This document shows positions 21,364 to 24,902 of a stretch of DNA of 24,902 bases, piece after piece. The notes beneath the pieces were generated by a model. That model ran no database searches. It had not been told where the DNA came from and worked only from the letters and a program-made list of their open reading frames with translations. The position numbers and the translations under genes are program-made. Source of the stretch: Schoenoplectus triqueter (taxonomy: Eukaryota; Streptophyta; Magnoliopsida; Poales; Cyperaceae). Each line of letters begins with the position of its first letter. Position 1 is the stretch's first letter. The stretch covers positions 1-24,902 of the forward strand of contig CAXKVV010002033.1 in the NCBI GenBank assembly GCA_964058805.1, read 5' to 3'.

Positions 21364-23764
21364 TCACCTCCACTGGAGAAGACCAAGTCCTTTCTTAATC
21401 TGCTCCAACTCCTCTGATGATCCAGATGAGCTTGTCGGACTGTCATCCTTGTCAGTGGCACTGTCCTGGTCCACATGAACCCGATAAGCGTTGTCAGCAA
21501 TCCACTGGGCTACATCCGGGCTGGAGGCCCATTCTGCCAGAGCTGCATTTGTTTGCTCCTGGGTGAACCGGTCCCATTCTCTCTTGGTGAACTTCCGCTT
21601 TGGTATGTTATGGTATGTTGAGTAGTAATCTCTTTCTCGACTTTTTTGGGATTTCTTCTTAAAAGTCACTGAGTTGACTTGTGCTGCACGGTAGGAAAAA
21701 AAGAAGCACAGAAAAATGCAAATAAAGTGATTTACACAAATACACTGTAATTAAAAAAATTGCAGTGGCTAAACCTGGATATATTGCAATCAGTATCAAT
21801 ATTCAAGAATGAAAAATTAAGCCCAGTTAAGCAATCAGGCAACATGAAATGACAATAAAAAAAACACAAGGATGCAATGAACCTGGAGTAATACAGTACT
21901 TATATCATGCACTACTACCAGGGAACAACTGGAGCCATACTGATAATACAAGTAATAGAACATAGAGATCCCTCTAAATATGAGATTGATTTGCAGAGTT
22001 TCAGTAAACATGTAAACATACAAGGGTTTCTAAGAATGGACCGAAATTTACTTTCTCATGGAGTTTGCATCGATCGATTACCATTATCTATACAATGCAA
22101 TCGACATCCCACCAACTTTTAAGAGTATTTGCAGATCACACATTCATCAAAACTGAGTTTTAATCAATGAAAATAAGAAGATCAAATACCTAACATTTTC
22201 CGATTAACTCGAGCATATCCATTGTACAGTTCATATATACTTAAAACTCATTTTTTTTCCAGGTTTTAGTCCAATCTAGCTATTTTCTTTCTTTTTTCAG
22301 TTCAAGTGGGGCTTGGTAAATAGACATGAAACATATCCATCTCTATAAACACCAAACAGACAAATGCATGCTAAGTAAAAATTAAATTATCTAATATTCA
22401 GTTTCAACTGGTAGTAGTATGAATATGGGTTTGCATTTTGCAAATAAGAAAAAAACTGGGTACCTTTTGTAGCAAATCCTGATGATGAATTTGGGCTGCT
22501 AGGGCTCTCCCAAATGGGTCCACTATAGTCCCTCCCCAATCTACTAAGAAACTCAGGTTGCCTTCCATAAGGAGAAAGATGCTTTTGACTAGACTTTGGT
22601 TGCCACAAGCTGCCTCCATTACATGACGCTCCCTTCCTCCTATACATACAACTCAATTTAAATGCTTTCATCTAATTATAAGAATTAAAAATGGTAATTG
22701 AAAGGAGGCATCAATTAAATTGGGTAAAAGGAGAAATGGTGAATAGCAGTTCTGACTTCCGAGTAATGTGTCAGAAGCAACAAATTTAAATGAATAAATA
22801 TAATAGTAACCCTATTATAACCATATTTGTATTATCAAAATCTGAGGTTGACATTCTTGGTAACCATAGAGGATTTTAAAACAAGATATAGAAAGAGGTC
22901 CAAACGATATTTCTTTCACCACGATTAAAATCCTACTTTAGTAATGATTAAGATCCAATGATCAAGCTCTGGGATTTAAGGGTTTAGCATAAAAGAATAA
23001 GGTAAGAAAAATAAGGAATATGCAAGTTTTCATTTTTCATGCTGTTCCAGAATCCACATAACAATATTCTTTGTTCAATTCAGAACTTGAAATGCTCTAT
23101 GACAAATCGGTCAATCCCAATAAGTGTAGCCAAATTGACATCTTCAACTAAATGTAGTCCAACTTACACGAATTTTGATGCAAGCACTTGAGAACTGACA
23201 AAAGAGCTGGTGTACCAAGAAGCACCTAGTGCCCCAAGTGCAAGAAGAGGATCCAGTGAACTCTATTAAAAAAAAAAGAAGAAAAACAAATTAGGTAACA
23301 TGGGAGAAGTCCATAGATTAAGGTCATGATATCAAAGCTAGAATACAATTCTACGGGTCAGTTACTAGTCTTAATGCTAGTACCATGTACTATACTGGTT
23401 TTGAGTTAATAGGATGATCTCACCCTTTGCACTTATTTTATTTATTTAAGCTTTTCTTACTTGGTTATTACTCATCTTACAACTTTGACATTGGTAGATT
23501 TAGGTGTCTTTGAGGCGAAGTTACACAAAAGGATTGAGGCAATCACAAATTTGGCTTAAATGTGATATATAACAGACAATATTTGAGCAATCATTCTTAT
23601 ACCTGGAGAATGAAAAAGAGAGCAATAACACGCATGGCCCATAGTACAAAACGAGCAATGTCAGAATCAACACGGCCATCAGCAGAAAGAATGAACTTCC
23701 TCACTACCCAGTAGCCTAGGCCCGCACCAGCCAAGACTACAACCACTATTAGGAAAACTGAAAC
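21364..23764 (-). CDS. NEMP/DUF2215-family nuclear-envelope membrane protein (PNET2-like), 3' part only
   Basis: Visible exons in coding order: 23764-23603, 23262-23168, 22639-22464, 21683-21364. They join in phase to encode the last 250 residues. Seen: a hydrophobic helix with LAGAGLGYWVVRKFILSADG, then a second membrane segment around FVLWAMRVIALFFILQSSLD, a short third hydrophobic stretch, a basic/Ser/Pro-rich linker, the soluble block DYYSTYHN...FTKREWDRFTQEQT..ALAEWASSPDVAQWI, and an acidic Ser-rich tail. Family knowledge: NEMP1-related proteins sit in the inner nuclear envelope; the plant homologues (PNET2) are linked to the lamina and chromatin organisation. The GYWVVRKF...DGRVDSDIARF signature supports the family call, made from memory. 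N-terminal exons are missing; a LINE occupies the intron that should precede this part. Confidence 0.65.
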
Positions 23765-24030
23765 CTGCATATATATAAACCACTTCAGAAGCCAAAACAT
23801 GAATGAAAATTGGAATGAAGATGAATCAAATAAATACATGCAAAATCCAATATCAAGTTTGGTTGAATCCTCTCATGTTTATCCAATCTCAGGTTGTAGC
23901 TAGAGTTCACCTCAACATCCCGGTTTTGGGTCGGTCATTAAGGTTGGGACAACTTAAATCTGATCATAACAAGTTTGTTAAAAATTTCTCAATATCCAAA
24001 AGATTTTAAGAAATGAATGCTGACACAAAC

Positions 24031-24902
24031 TTTTGAAGAGAGCAGAGACCAAACTGCATGGATTGTAAGGTTATACCTGGCGAGTGTGTTGTCACACAAC
24101 ACAAACTTTTGGTGGCTAATTTTGTTTTCAAGTATGCGTTCAGCGAGATACAGGCATGAAAATAACGAGAACGAGGTGGTAGAAGCTCAAAGGAGACGTT
24201 TCTCAGGTGCTTAAGAATGGAGTTATTGCAGAAGGATCGTGGAACGAATATGAGTATGCGGATAATATGTGGAAGGAGATGACGACTCACATTCAGAAGG
24301 TGGCTATAGAGGTGTTTGGAGTAACTAAAGGAAATAAACGTGAACCTAAAAACATTTGGTGGTGGAATGATAATGTACAAAAGGCTATCAATGAGAAGAA
24401 AAAAATGTTACAAACGTTTACATCACAACAGGGGTGATGAAAACATACAGAAGTACAAAGAAACAAGAAGAAACGCAAAGAAAGCTGTAAGCGAAGCAAG
24501 GGGTCAGACATACACGGAGCTGTATCGGAAATTAGATACGAAAGAAGGCAAAAATGATGTTTACAAGATGGCTAAACTTCGAGAAAGGAAGACAAGAGAT
24601 TTCAACTAAGTTAAATGTATTAAGGATGAAGCTGATAGACTTTTGGTGAAGGAAGAGGAGATTAAGAACAGATGAAGAGAATACTTCGACAAACTATTCA
24701 ACGACGAGAGTGAAAAAACCGCCATCGAGTTGGACGACTCAATTGATACCAACAGACGATTTGTTCGGAGAATCCAAGAGTCTGAGGTGAAAGAAACTTT
24801 AAAAAAGATGAAAACAGGTAAGGCGTTAAGACCAGATAACATCCCGATTGAGGTATGGAGATGTCTTGGAGATATAGCAATAGTGTGGCTCACTAAACTA
24901 TT
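24031..24902 (+). mobile_element. Decayed RTE-type LINE fragment (endonuclease end plus start of reverse transcriptase)
   Basis: Translated pieces in order: MDCKVIPGECVVTQHKLLVA (end of the endonuclease-like domain), a TRTRW.KLKGD linker, WWWNDNVQKAINEKKK, KAVSEARGQTYTELYRKL, REYFDKLFN, and VKETLKKMKTGKALRPDNIP just before the reverse-transcriptase core, which continues past the edge. This order is known from plant RTE-clade LINEs. It is non-functional: a frame change between about 24,115 and 24,150, TAG at 24,180-24,182, one extra A in the A-run 24,399-24,405, TAA at 24,607-24,609 and TGA at 24,673-24,675. Its left border is unclear and it appears 5'-truncated. It runs antisense to the NEMP-like gene. 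Confidence 0.8.

Noticed and set aside
24006..24380. 124-codon minus-strand frame at the right edge, possibly the next NEMP exon
   Set aside because: It is the antisense shadow of the LINE endonuclease/linker region and shows no membrane-protein similarity.

Overview
The window looks like nuclear DNA of a flowering plant, probably a eudicot. It is AT-rich, its genes are split into many short exons with GT..AG introns, and the long gaps between genes are filled with small transposon relics. I could not narrow the species down further.

There are two real host genes, both on the minus strand. The first (1,771-6,386) is a complete 15-exon cationic amino acid transporter of the plant CAT family. 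Its 616-residue product most resembles the tonoplast-type CAT4 group. The second (21,364-23,764) is the 3' part of a NEMP/DUF2215-family nuclear-envelope membrane protein (PNET2-like in plants). Its last four exons are here and its 5' exons lie beyond the right edge. A decayed RTE-type LINE begins in this gene's upstream intron, on the opposite strand, and runs out of the window (about 24,031-24,902).

The roughly 14.7 kb between the two genes has no convincing protein-coding gene. It holds non-autonomous DNA transposons: a hairpin MITE in the transporter's upstream region, a Harbinger-like MITE with TAA duplications, a Mutator-like foldback element with a perfect 9-bp target duplication, and several foldbacks. 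The foldback at 19,117-19,556 is inserted in the terminal repeat of another element at 19,089-19,976. That host element has its own 10-bp target duplication.

The most unusual content is a pair of 'multi-hairpin' elements (about 12,888-13,363 and 19,089-19,976). Each has long terminal inverted repeats around five or six copies of one short palindrome, and the palindrome differs between the two. I do not recognise this architecture as a named element class.

The two host genes show no functional link: one moves amino acids across a membrane and the other is a nuclear-envelope component.
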